Assembly (NCBI GenBank): GCA_016716715.1
Contig: JADJVE010000002.1
Location: forward strand, 310,001 to 374,000
Length of the DNA stretch: 64,000 nt
Source: Acidobacteriota bacterium
GTDB taxonomy: Bacteria > Acidobacteriota > Thermoanaerobaculia > UBA5066
Direction of reading: 5' to 3'
Notes under the pieces: generated by a model
Seen by the model: the letters and a program-made list of their open reading frames with translations, nothing else
Databases searched by the model: none
Told to the model about the DNA's origin: nothing
Shown here: one piece after another, positions 10,596-18,611 of the stretch
Position numbering within the stretch: the first letter of the stretch is position 1
How the letters are laid out: each line of letters starts with the position of its first letter
Translations under genes and position numbers: made by a program

Positions 10596-12562
10596 CGGAC
10601 GTACGGCCTTATGACCGACCACGCGAGCGTCACGAGCATGGTGAGAAACACGTAGACGAGGTAGAGCGTGAGCCGGCCGCTCTGCAACCTCCGGAGGCGC
10701 GCCAGGCGGACGGCCCACCACCCGGTAAACGGTTCGTAGAGTTTCGCGCCGAACGGGTCCGGCGCCTCCGTCCGGAAAGACGCCGCCGCGGGAAATGTGC
10801 CTCTCGGCGGTTGGGCGTGCACGGACGGCGCGAGGAATCCAGGCAGTACGGCGGTGATGGCTTCGCCGAACGACCCCGCCGTGTACTGCATCCTCGCCGT
10901 AGGTGTCGCGTAGCCGCAATCCCAGGTCGGAACCAGGCGGGGAGAACGCGGGCGGAGGGCGAGAAGCCCCGCGCCCGCGGCCGCGAGCGCCCCGGCGAGG
11001 AGGACGAGGGCCCGAAGAGGCGGGGCGAGGGAGGCCGCGAGGAGCCCCGTGTCCACCGGAGCGCCCAGCCACGCGGCTTCGGCGGCGTTGAGCGCCGGGA
11101 GGACGGCAGCCGGCCAGAGGCCCAGCCCGAGACACGCCGCGGCGAGGATCGTCATCGGGACCGTCATGAGCGGCGACGCCTCGTGCGCCTCGGCGGCCAT
11201 GGTGCTCCGCGGCGCGCCGAGGAACGTGACGCCGACGATCCGGACGAAGGACGCAACCGCGAGCGCCCCGGCGAGCGCGAGCGCGGGCGCCCCGAACGCG
11301 AGTGGCCATCCGCCTGGCGCGCTCGCCCGAAGCGTGTCGAAGAGTCCCAGCGCGATGAGCCACTCACCGATGAACCCGTTGAAGAGCGGCAGCCCGGCGG
11401 CTGCGAGCGCCCCCACGAGAAAGAGGCTCGCGGTGACCGGCATCCGGTTCACGAGGCCGCCGAGGCGCTCCATGTTCCGCGTGTGCGTCGCGTGCATGAC
11501 GCCGCCCGCTCCGAAGAAGAGGAGCGACTTGAAGCAGGCGTGGCTGAAGACGTGGAAAAGGGCGCCGCAAAAACCGAGCGCCACCCACGAGGGCCGGCCG
11601 AGCGCGCGACCCGAGAGCGCGAGGCCGATGCCGAGCCACACGATCCCCATGTTCTCGATGCTGGAGTAGGCGAGCGCCCGCTTGATGTCCGTCTGGCCCG
11701 CCGCCATGGCGATGCCCGAGACGGCGGAGACCGCGCCGAGCCCGGCGAGAAGAAGGCCCCACCACAGCGGCGGCACCTCGACGAGCGAGGAGAAGCGGAG
11801 GATGCCGTAGATGCCCGCCTTGAGCATGACTCCCGACATGAGCGCGGAGACGTGGCTCGGCGCGTTCGCGTGGGCCGCGGGGAGCCAGAAGTGCAACGGC
11901 ACGATCCCGGCTTTCATGCCGAACCCCACGACCGCGAGCAGGAAGACGACGGACACGAAAGGAGAGAGAGCGACCCTCTGGATCTCGAGCGAGCCGGTCC
12001 CCGCACGCAAGAGCGCAAAGGCGGCGAAGAGGCAGGCCGTGCCGGCGTGCGTCGCAACGAGATACACCCACGCCGCGCGCCGGACCTCCGCCTCGACGTC
12101 GTTCGTCGCGACGAGAAAGAAGGCTGAGACGGCCATCAGCTCCCAAGCCAGGAGGAAGAGCACCGCGTGCGCCGCCGTGACGACGAGCGCGAGACCGACG
12201 GTCATGAGCGCATAGAAGAACCTCAGCCGCGCGGCGGACCGCGGGTGCTCCTCGCGGGACCAGTAGCCGAGCCCGTAGACGGAGCCGAGGCCCGACACGA
12301 GGAAGATCACGAGGAGAAACGCGGCCGCGAGGGCGTCGAGACGCAGGAGGATCGCCCCGCCGGGCACCTGCCACGGCGCGACGAAGAGTCCCGGCTCCGT
12401 CGCGAGGAAAGCGCCGGCGGCCCCGGCGAGCCCTGCGAGCGAACCGATCGCCGACAGCGCCGCCGCCGCACGCTCGGCGAAGCGTCCTCCCGCAACGAGG
12501 GCCAGGACGCCGCCGGACAGGTGGAGAACAAGCGCCGCAAGAACGAGGTCAACGGGGGACAC
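10592..12562 (-). CDS. Ehr/HyfB-like antiporter-type membrane subunit 1 (NuoL-like)
   Basis: This 656-aa polytopic protein of the NuoL/HyfB family is the first structural gene of the operon. Ion-path residues are visible: the Glu in LLAWELMAVSAFFLV, the Lys in GFGMKAGIVPLHFWLPAAH, the Lys in SGVMLKAGIYG, and the Lys in ACFKSLLFFGAGG. It lies 30 bases downstream of the HTH-EIIA regulator genes in the same direction, so the regulators and the complex are probably one transcription unit. It is paralogous to the gene that follows. Confidence 0.88.
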   Translation of the reverse strand: MSPVDLVLAALVLHLSGGVLALVAGGRFAERAAAALSAIGSLAGLAGAAGAFLATEPGLFVAPWQVPGGAILLRLDALAAAFLLVIFLVSGLGSVYGLGYWSREEHPRSAARLRFFYALMTVGLALVVTAAHAVLFLLAWELMAVSAFFLVATNDVEAEVRRAAWVYLVATHAGTACLFAAFALLRAGTGSLEIQRVALSPFVSVVFLLAVVGFGMKAGIVPLHFWLPAAHANAPSHVSALMSGVMLKAGIYGILRFSSLVEVPPLWWGLLLAGLGAVSAVSGIAMAAGQTDIKRALAYSSIENMGIVWLGIGLALSGRALGRPSWVALGFCGALFHVFSHACFKSLLFFGAGGVMHATHTRNMERLGGLVNRMPVTASLFLVGALAAAGLPLFNGFIGEWLIALGLFDTLRASAPGGWPLAFGAPALALAGALAVASFVRIVGVTFLGAPRSTMAAEAHEASPLMTVPMTILAAACLGLGLWPAAVLPALNAAEAAWLGAPVDTGLLAASLAPPLRALVLLAGALAAAGAGLLALRPRSPRLVPTWDCGYATPTARMQYTAGSFGEAITAVLPGFLAPSVHAQPPRGTFPAAASFRTEAPDPFGAKLYEPFTGWWAVRLARLRRLQSGRLTLYLVYVFLTMLVTLAWSVIRPYVR

Positions 12563-12592
12563 ATGCCCCCCTCGGACCGGCCGCGAGCGTCT

Positions 12593-13264
12593 TCACGCCG
12601 TCTCCCTCTCGACGAGTCGAGCGATCTCGACGAGGCGGGAGGCCGGCATACGGCCCCGGATCGCGGCGCGAAACGCCGGATCGCGGAGGAGGTACGCGAT
12701 CTTCGCCAGCATCTGCAGGTGCACGCGTGTGGTCGGGCTGACGAGAAAGAAAAGCGCGAAGACGGGCTGGCCGTCGGGCGCCTCGAAATCGACCGGCTGC
12801 CGCAGGAAACAGAGCGTGAGGGATGGCTCGTCCGTCGAGAGGGCGATCGGATGCCTCACGTGCGGGATCGCGATCCCGTCGCCGACCGGCACGACCGCCC
12901 CGGCATCGCGGGCGAGCAGGAGGTGCAGCAGCGTCTCGCGGTCCCCCTCGTCGTCCAGCTTCAGGAGCGCGATGATCGACCGGAGGACCTCCTCGCGGGT
13001 CGTTCCGCCGACGTCGTGAAAGACCCCGCCACGTTCGAGGCTTTCGGCCGCCGAGGGGACGCGCTCGTCCTCTTCGGCTTCGTGGAACAGGGCCGGCGCG
13101 ACCGGGATGTTCCGTTCGGTCGCCCACTCGAGGAGCTCGCTGCGGTTGATCCGGTACTGGTCGTTGATCCGGTGCGCCGGCAGATCGCCGGACTCGATCC
13201 ATTCGTAGACCTTTGCCTCGGCGGCGTCGAGGAGGGCCGCGGCTTCCCGGACCGTCACCCGCAT
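12593..13264 (-). CDS. HTH DNA-binding / PTS EIIA fusion regulator 2
   Basis: This 223-aa protein joins an excisionase-like winged helix (residues ~1-50, VREAAALLDAAEAKVYEWIESG with a following RINRSELLEW wing) to a PTS EIIA type-2 (fructose/nitrogen) domain (residues ~75-215). The phospho-acceptor His is present in GDGIAIPHVRHP. EIIA domains of this type receive phosphate from HPr-like proteins. Fused to a DNA-binding domain this would make a phosphorylation-responsive transcription regulator, which is inference. No PTS EI, HPr or permease gene is in the window. It sits between its paralogue and the membrane complex genes, so its likely target is this operon. Confidence 0.83.
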   Translation of the reverse strand: MRVTVREAAALLDAAEAKVYEWIESGDLPAHRINDQYRINRSELLEWATERNIPVAPALFHEAEEDERVPSAAESLERGGVFHDVGGTTREEVLRSIIALLKLDDEGDRETLLHLLLARDAGAVVPVGDGIAIPHVRHPIALSTDEPSLTLCFLRQPVDFEAPDGQPVFALFFLVSPTTRVHLQMLAKIAYLLRDPAFRAAIRGRMPASRLVEIARLVERETA

Positions 13265-13265
13265 G

Positions 13266-14021
13266 TCATGCCCCGTCTCGCCGGGAGGCGGACGCCGTCA
13301 GGCGCTCCTCGGCTTCGCGGATCGCGGCGATCACCTCGCCGGCGCTGCCGCACCGGGTGATGCGGCCGATCAGGGCGGGGTTGCCGAACAGCTTGACGGC
13401 GCGTGAGATCGTGAGGAGGTATCCCTGCACGGTCCGCGCGAGAATGACGACGATGACGCGCGGCCGGTGGCCGTGCGGGTCGCTGAAACTCACGGGCTCC
13501 CGCAGGACCGCGAGAAGGACCTGTTTCTTCGCAAACCCGAAATCGGACGGCGAATTGGGATGGGGGAACGCGGCGTCCTTGACGAGAGCGGTCGAACAGA
13601 GCTCCTCCCGCTCGCGGATCGACGAGCAGAGAGCCTCCCGGTCGACTCCGGTGTCCAGCGTCGCGTGCATCACGATCCAGGCGAGCAACTCGTCTCGCGG
13701 CAGTTGCGGGACGTCGCGAAAGACGTTCTTCGGGCTCAGGAGCGGGTGGATGTCGATTTCCGACGGAGCGAGCTCTTCCAGGAGCTCCTTCTGTCCTCCG
13801 ACCTCCACCTTCTTGACCTGCTCGTCGAGCCACGCGTCTATGTCGCGCTTGCGGAACCGCCACTGCGCTCCGACCCGCACGGCCGGCAGGAGATTCCGGT
13901 CGAGCATCCGATAGATCGTCTTCTCCGAAACCATCAGGTACTCGGAGAGCTGCCGGATCGTGAGGATGTCCCCCGGCTGGTTCGGCGTCCCGGGATTCTT
14001 TGTCTCATCGATGGACAACAC
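13266..14021 (-). CDS. HTH DNA-binding / PTS EIIA fusion regulator 1
   Basis: This 251-aa protein has the same architecture as the next gene. An N-terminal excisionase/MerR-like helix-turn-helix (ILTIRQLSEYLMVSEKTIYR, with a WRFRKRDIDAWL wing) precedes an EIIA type-2 domain whose phospho-acceptor His is kept in DAAFPHPNSP. It is the first gene of the Ehr operon and stops 1 base before the second regulator. The GTG at 14021 is the only start upstream of the HTH; no convincing ribosome binding site precedes it, so a leaderless transcript or a different start is possible. The two paralogues may form a heterodimer, which is inference. Confidence 0.82.
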   Translation of the reverse strand: MLSIDETKNPGTPNQPGDILTIRQLSEYLMVSEKTIYRMLDRNLLPAVRVGAQWRFRKRDIDAWLDEQVKKVEVGGQKELLEELAPSEIDIHPLLSPKNVFRDVPQLPRDELLAWIVMHATLDTGVDREALCSSIREREELCSTALVKDAAFPHPNSPSDFGFAKKQVLLAVLREPVSFSDPHGHRPRVIVVILARTVQGYLLTISRAVKLFGNPALIGRITRCGSAGEVIAAIREAEERLTASASRRDGA

Positions 14022-14129
14022 TGGTCAATAGGGTACATCGATTCCCTTTGGGGGGCAAGATCGAGCATCTTCGTGCGCACCGCCGCGAACTTCCTGCGGG
14101 CCGTTCCGTATACGAGATCGAGGTTTCGC
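14022..14129. other. Divergent intergenic region between Ehr operon and efflux operon
   Basis: These 108 bases separate two oppositely directed operons and must hold both promoters. On the minus strand TTGCCC and TACCCT lie 17 bases apart just upstream of the GTG, a weak sigma-70-like pair. On the plus strand TATACG lies about 20 bases before the adaptor start without a good -35 element. No repeat or palindrome longer than 6 bp was noticed. Confidence 0.3.
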
Positions 14130-15347
14130 ATGTCCAAGAAGCTCAAGTGGATCCTGTCCGCCGCCGGAATCGTCGTCCTCGCCGGAGGGGGCGTCGTTTT
14201 CGCTTCCCGTGGCAAAGACAAGGGCAAAGGGCCGGACCAGCCGCCCTTCCGGCTCGGCAAGGTCCAGGCCGAGGATCTTCAGGTCAGCGTCCGGGAGGTC
14301 GGCGTCGTCGACCCCGAGACGAAGGTCGACGTGAAATCGGTCGTCTCGGGCCGCGTCGTGTCCCTCAAGGTCCGCGACGGAGCGGTCGTGCATGCCGGCG
14401 ACGTCCTCGCCGAAGTCGAGCCCGACGTGACCCAGGCCCAGTCCCTCTCCGACGTCCGGGCGGGCGTGACGCAGGCGGAGGTCGCCCTCAAGGACGCGGA
14501 GCGCCAGCTCGCCTCCCAGGAACGCCTCTTCAAGGAAGGGCTCATCGGGAGCGAGTCGCTCAAGGACTACGTCACGAAGCGCGACCTCGCCTCCGAGAAC
14601 GTCAAGGCCGCCCGTCAGCGCTACCAGATCGTCGAGGGGCACGGGATCCCGATCTCCGGCGACGCCGTGACGCAGCGCGCCCGTGTCACGGCCCCGATGT
14701 CGGGCGTCGTGATCACGAAGGGCGTCGAGCTGGGCGAGACCGTCACGTCCGGCGTGTCGTCGTTCAATGCCGGGACGGTCCTGTTCACGGTGGCCGACCT
14801 CAAGACGCTGCTGATCAAGGTGAACCTCAACGAGGTCGACATCGCGAAGGTCCGGGTCGGCCAGCCCGTGCGGATCACGCTCGACGCCTACCCGCAGAAG
14901 AACTTCACGGGCAAGGTGCGCTTCGTCGCCCCGGCGGCCAAGCTCCTCGACAAGATCAAGGTCTTCCCTGTGGAGATCGCGCTCGACGAGCTGGGCGACG
15001 CGTACCGCACCGGCATGAGCGCGAACGTCGAGATCCTCGGCGAAAAGAAGGACAAGGCCGTCTCGATCCCCCTCGAGGCCCTGCAGCGCCGCGAGGGCAA
15101 GACGGTCGTCTACCGCCTGAAGGACAACCTCGCGCCGAAGCTCATCGCGGACGCGAAGCAGGCCCTGAACGGGCGCGGCAAGTACGTGTGGCTCTCCGAC
15201 CACTGGAAGGACTACTACGAGGTCGTCCCGGTGACGGCCGGCATCGCGACCCTCGAGCGCGTCGAAGTCCTCTCGGGCCTCAAGGGCACCGAGCAGGTCG
15301 CGCTGGAAGACCCGACGAAGAAGAAGGTCGAGAAGGACGACGACTGA
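14130..15347 (+). CDS. Efflux periplasmic adaptor (MacA/HlyD family)
   Basis: This 405-aa membrane-fusion protein links an inner-membrane ABC exporter to an outer-membrane channel. An N-terminal uncleaved anchor (KLKWILSAAGIVVLAGGGVV) is followed by a biotinyl-lipoyl half (VVSGRVVSLKVRDGAVVHAGDVLAEVEPD region), a coiled-coil hairpin (~residues 95-165), the second lipoyl half (VTAPMSGVVITKGVELGETV) and beta-barrel domains (FTGKVRFVAPAAK). The ATG at 14130 is chosen because it begins the membrane anchor. The ABC ATPase follows 13 bases later and two FtsX-like permeases follow that, so this is a MacAB-type tripartite exporter. The cargo is unknown. Confidence 0.87.
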   Translation: MSKKLKWILSAAGIVVLAGGGVVFASRGKDKGKGPDQPPFRLGKVQAEDLQVSVREVGVVDPETKVDVKSVVSGRVVSLKVRDGAVVHAGDVLAEVEPDVTQAQSLSDVRAGVTQAEVALKDAERQLASQERLFKEGLIGSESLKDYVTKRDLASENVKAARQRYQIVEGHGIPISGDAVTQRARVTAPMSGVVITKGVELGETVTSGVSSFNAGTVLFTVADLKTLLIKVNLNEVDIAKVRVGQPVRITLDAYPQKNFTGKVRFVAPAAKLLDKIKVFPVEIALDELGDAYRTGMSANVEILGEKKDKAVSIPLEALQRREGKTVVYRLKDNLAPKLIADAKQALNGRGKYVWLSDHWKDYYEVVPVTAGIATLERVEVLSGLKGTEQVALEDPTKKKVEKDDD

Positions 15348-15360
15348 GTCGGGGCCGGCC

Positions 15361-16050
15361 ATGCAGAACATCATCGAAACACGCGGCCTCGAGAAGACCT
15401 TCGGCTCGAACGGCACGGCGGTCCACGCGCTGCGCGGCATCGACCTCACGGTCGCGCGCGGCGAGTTCGTGGCCCTCGTCGGGCCGTCGGGCTCCGGCAA
15501 GTCCACGCTCATGGCGATCATCGGCTGCCTCGACTCGCCGACCGGCGGCACGTACGCGCTCGACGGCGTGAGCGTCGAGGGCCTCTCGGGCACCGCGCTC
15601 GCGCGCACCCGCAACGAGAAGATCGGCTTCGTCTTCCAGAGCTACAACCTCCTCCCGAAGGCGTCGATCGTGCGCAACGTCGAGCTCCCGCTCCTCTACG
15701 CGGGCCTCGGCCGCAAGGAGCGGCGCCGCCGCGCGCTCGAGCTGCTCGAGAAGGTCGGCATCCCCGAGAAGGCGAACGTCCTCCCGGCCGTGCTTTCGGG
15801 CGGACAGCGGCAGCGCGTCGCGATCGCCCGCGCGCTCGCGAACACGCCCGCGCTCCTCCTCGCCGACGAGCCGACGGGCGCCCTCGACTCGAAGACGGGC
15901 GAGGAGGTCCTCGGCCTGTTCAAGGAGCTTCACCGGCAGGGCAACACGGTCGTCCTCGTGACGCACGATCCCCACATCGCCGCGCTCGCCGAGCGCAAGG
16001 TCGAGCTGCGCGACGGCCTCGTCGTCACCCCCGAGCAGAAGGCGGCCTGA
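15361..16050 (+). CDS. ABC transporter ATP-binding protein (MacB/LolD family)
   Basis: This 229-aa ABC ATPase powers the MacAB-like exporter. Walker A is GPSGSGKST, the signature is LSGGQRQRVAIARAL, Walker B is LLLADEPTGALDS, and the switch His lies in LVTHDPH. Length and motifs fit the LolD/MacB ATPase family, in which the ATPase is separate from the permease. The stop overlaps the first permease start (TGATG), so translation is coupled. Confidence 0.93.
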   Translation: MQNIIETRGLEKTFGSNGTAVHALRGIDLTVARGEFVALVGPSGSGKSTLMAIIGCLDSPTGGTYALDGVSVEGLSGTALARTRNEKIGFVFQSYNLLPKASIVRNVELPLLYAGLGRKERRRRALELLEKVGIPEKANVLPAVLSGGQRQRVAIARALANTPALLLADEPTGALDSKTGEEVLGLFKELHRQGNTVVLVTHDPHIAALAERKVELRDGLVVTPEQKAA

Positions 16051-17297
16051 TGCTCTCCGGCGCCTTTCGCGAGCGCCTCTTCGAGGCCTGGATCGAGATC
16101 CGGGAGAACCTCGGACGCTCGTCACTGCAGGCCATCGGCGTGATCCTCGGCGTCGCGTCGGTCCTCGGGGGCTTCTCGATCTCGGACAGCCAGAGGCGCC
16201 GCGCCGACGAGCGCTGGATGAAGCTCGGCGGCATGGACCGCCTCATGGTCCAGCAGGCCACCGCAGTCAAGGACGGCACGCCCACGGCGCTGCAGAACGC
16301 GAACCTCGGCCTGCGCAACGAGGACGCCCTGGGGGGCGGCGGGCTGGACACGAAGTCGCTGGACGGCGTCTCGCAGCAGAAGCGCGTCCGCGCGCGCGTG
16401 CGCTCGGCGTACGCCGACCAGGACCGTGGCGTGACGGGCATCGACGGCGACTACCTGCCCCTGAACGGCTACGGCGTCGAGAAGGGCCGCGCCTTCTCGG
16501 CCGAGGAGCTGTCCGAGGGCCGGGCCGTCGCGCTCCTCGGCGCCGAGGCGGCCGCGACGTTCTTCCCCACCGGCGATCCGGTCGGCCAGTCGATCCGCGT
16601 CGGCGACGTGCCGGTCACGGTGGTGGGCATCTTCGGGGAGAAGATCTTTCGCTGGCGGGACAACCAGGGCAACCAGTTCGCGTGGCGCAACCGCGTGATC
16701 TGCCTTCCCGCCTCGCTCGTCGCGCGCCGGATGAACGGGGACAAGTGGCAGCGCGTCGACACGGTTTCGTTCCGCATCCGCGACCTGTCCGTCATGGAGA
16801 AGTTCAGCGAGGGCCTCGGGGCGCTCCTGCGCGGGAACCACCGCCAGCAGGAGGACTTCCGGATGGACGACATCGCCAAGCGCGTGAGGAAGCGCCAGAG
16901 CCAGGGCGACGTCTACAACATCATCTTCATGCTCTCGGGAATCCTGTCGCTCATCGGCGGCGGGATGGTCAACGTGAACATCCAGATGGCGACGCTGAAG
17001 GACCGGGTCCGAGAGGTGGGCGTCAAGATGGCGATCGGCGCTTCGGGCCGCGAGATCTTCAAGGGCTTCATGACCGAAGCGCTCCTCGTCACGGGCCTCG
17101 GGAGCGCCGTGGGCCTTCTCGGCGGCGTCATCTTCTCGAAGTTCATCACCTCGTTCCTCGAGATCCCGCTCTTCATGAAGCCCGCCAGCTTCGCGTGGGC
17201 CTTCTTCCTCGCGACCGCGTTCGGCTTCGTCTTCGCGCTCTATCCCGCGTGGAAGGCCAGCCGCCTCTCTCCGATGGAGGCGCTGCGGTATGAGTAG
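16050..17297 (+). CDS. MacB-like ABC permease 1 (FtsX family)
   Basis: This 415-aa permease has the MacB layout: an N-terminal TM helix (residues ~25-45), a large periplasmic MacB core domain (~50-270), and three C-terminal helices starting around IIFMLSGILSLIGGGMVNVNI. The cytoplasmic motif after the second helix, TLKDRVREVGVKMAIGASGREI, contacts the ATPase and is typical of FtsX-type permeases. It overlaps the next permease by 8 bases. The two permeases are similar, so the exporter may be a heterodimer. Confidence 0.88.
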   Translation: MLSGAFRERLFEAWIEIRENLGRSSLQAIGVILGVASVLGGFSISDSQRRRADERWMKLGGMDRLMVQQATAVKDGTPTALQNANLGLRNEDALGGGGLDTKSLDGVSQQKRVRARVRSAYADQDRGVTGIDGDYLPLNGYGVEKGRAFSAEELSEGRAVALLGAEAAATFFPTGDPVGQSIRVGDVPVTVVGIFGEKIFRWRDNQGNQFAWRNRVICLPASLVARRMNGDKWQRVDTVSFRIRDLSVMEKFSEGLGALLRGNHRQQEDFRMDDIAKRVRKRQSQGDVYNIIFMLSGILSLIGGGMVNVNIQMATLKDRVREVGVKMAIGASGREIFKGFMTEALLVTGLGSAVGLLGGVIFSKFITSFLEIPLFMKPASFAWAFFLATAFGFVFALYPAWKASRLSPMEALRYE

Positions 17298-18582
17298 CGT
17301 CGCTCTGCCTCTCGCCGGGGCGCAGCCGGGCGCGGTGCGGCGCCTCTCCTTGGGAGCAAAACTGAACCTCGTCTGGGAAGTCGTCACGGGCGGCCTCGTC
17401 GAGCTCTGGTCGCACAAGCTGCGCTCGATCCTCACGCTCACGCTCCTCATGCTCGGCGTCTTCGCGCTCGTCGTCCTCACGTCCGTGCTCGACGGCGTCC
17501 TCGACAAGGTCTCGACGGGCTTCTCGGGCATGAGCTGGGACGGCACGGTCGTCATCCAGCCGAAGGAGGCCGAGACGACGGAGGAGCGCCAGCGCTTCGC
17601 GATGAGCCCCGGCCTGCGGTACGAGGACCTCACCCGCCTCACGGCGCCGCACCCCGGCGTGATCGCGTACCTGCCGCGCGCGACGAAGTCCGTGCGCGTG
17701 CGCACCTCCGGCGGCCCGGAGCGCATCTTCGTCACGGGCCTCACGCCCGACTACGCGCTCCTCATGAACCGGCCGATCGCCTCGGGCCGCGGCCTCACGG
17801 AAGACGACCGCAAGCGCCGGAGCACGGTGGCGGTCGTGGGGTCGACGCTCGGCTCCAAGCTCTTCGGCGGCGCGGACCCCGTGGGCCGCGACGTCCTCGT
17901 GGAGGGCGTGCCGTTCCGGATCGTCGGCCTGCAGGCCCCGGTCCAGATCTTCAACGAGGAGATTTACCTCGACGCGAACGGGCTGATGATCCCGCTCGAG
18001 ACGTACATGGACCGCATGGACACGAGCCACAAGCTCAGGTCCCTCGCCGTGAAGCTGCGCCACCGGAGCGACCTCGACGACGTCTCCGCCCTCGTTCTCG
18101 GGCGGGCGAAGCAGTCCCACCACGGGATCGAGGACGTCGAGGTCAAGGACCTCGAGGCCGAGGCCGCGAAGTCCTATGCGGGATTCCTGGAGGAGATGCG
18201 CGGATGGCGGGTCGTGCTCTCCAGCCTCGCCGCGACGGTCCTCCTCGTCGGCGGCGTGGGCGTCCTGTCCGTGATGCTCATCTCGTTCTCGGACCGCAGG
18301 TACGAGATCGGCCTGCGCAAGTCGCTCGGCGCCTCGGACGGCCAGATCCTCGTCCAGTTCCTCCTCGAGGCGCTCGTCCTCGCGGCGATGGGCGCGACCG
18401 CCGGCACGCTCGGCGGCGCCGCGCTCTGCCGCGTGCTCTCGCCGAAGTTCCCGTGGGGGCTCGTCGTGAACCCCATGGGGCTCGCGGTCGCCTGGGCCGT
18501 CGCCCTCGGCCTCGCGCTCGTCTTCGGCCTCTACCCCGCAATCCGCGCCTCGCGCCTCTCGCCGATGGAGGCGATGCGCTGA
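17290..18582 (+). CDS. MacB-like ABC permease 2 (FtsX family)
   Basis: This 430-aa permease is organised like its neighbour: an N-terminal TM helix (SILTLTLLMLGVFALVVLTSV), a periplasmic core domain (residues ~60-290) and three C-terminal helices. The coupling motif is SDRRYEIGLRKSLGASDGQIL, and the family C-terminus LSPMEAMR is conserved (LSPMEALRYE in permease 1). The first ~30 residues before the helix are an extra Gly/Pro/Arg-containing cytoplasmic segment. It is the last gene of the exporter operon; sua5 begins 29 bases further on. Confidence 0.88.
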   Translation: MSSVALPLAGAQPGAVRRLSLGAKLNLVWEVVTGGLVELWSHKLRSILTLTLLMLGVFALVVLTSVLDGVLDKVSTGFSGMSWDGTVVIQPKEAETTEERQRFAMSPGLRYEDLTRLTAPHPGVIAYLPRATKSVRVRTSGGPERIFVTGLTPDYALLMNRPIASGRGLTEDDRKRRSTVAVVGSTLGSKLFGGADPVGRDVLVEGVPFRIVGLQAPVQIFNEEIYLDANGLMIPLETYMDRMDTSHKLRSLAVKLRHRSDLDDVSALVLGRAKQSHHGIEDVEVKDLEAEAAKSYAGFLEEMRGWRVVLSSLAATVLLVGGVGVLSVMLISFSDRRYEIGLRKSLGASDGQILVQFLLEALVLAAMGATAGTLGGAALCRVLSPKFPWGLVVNPMGLAVAWAVALGLALVFGLYPAIRASRLSPMEAMR

Positions 18583-18611
18583 GCCGCGGCGCCCGCCGCT
18601 AAGATGCGGCG

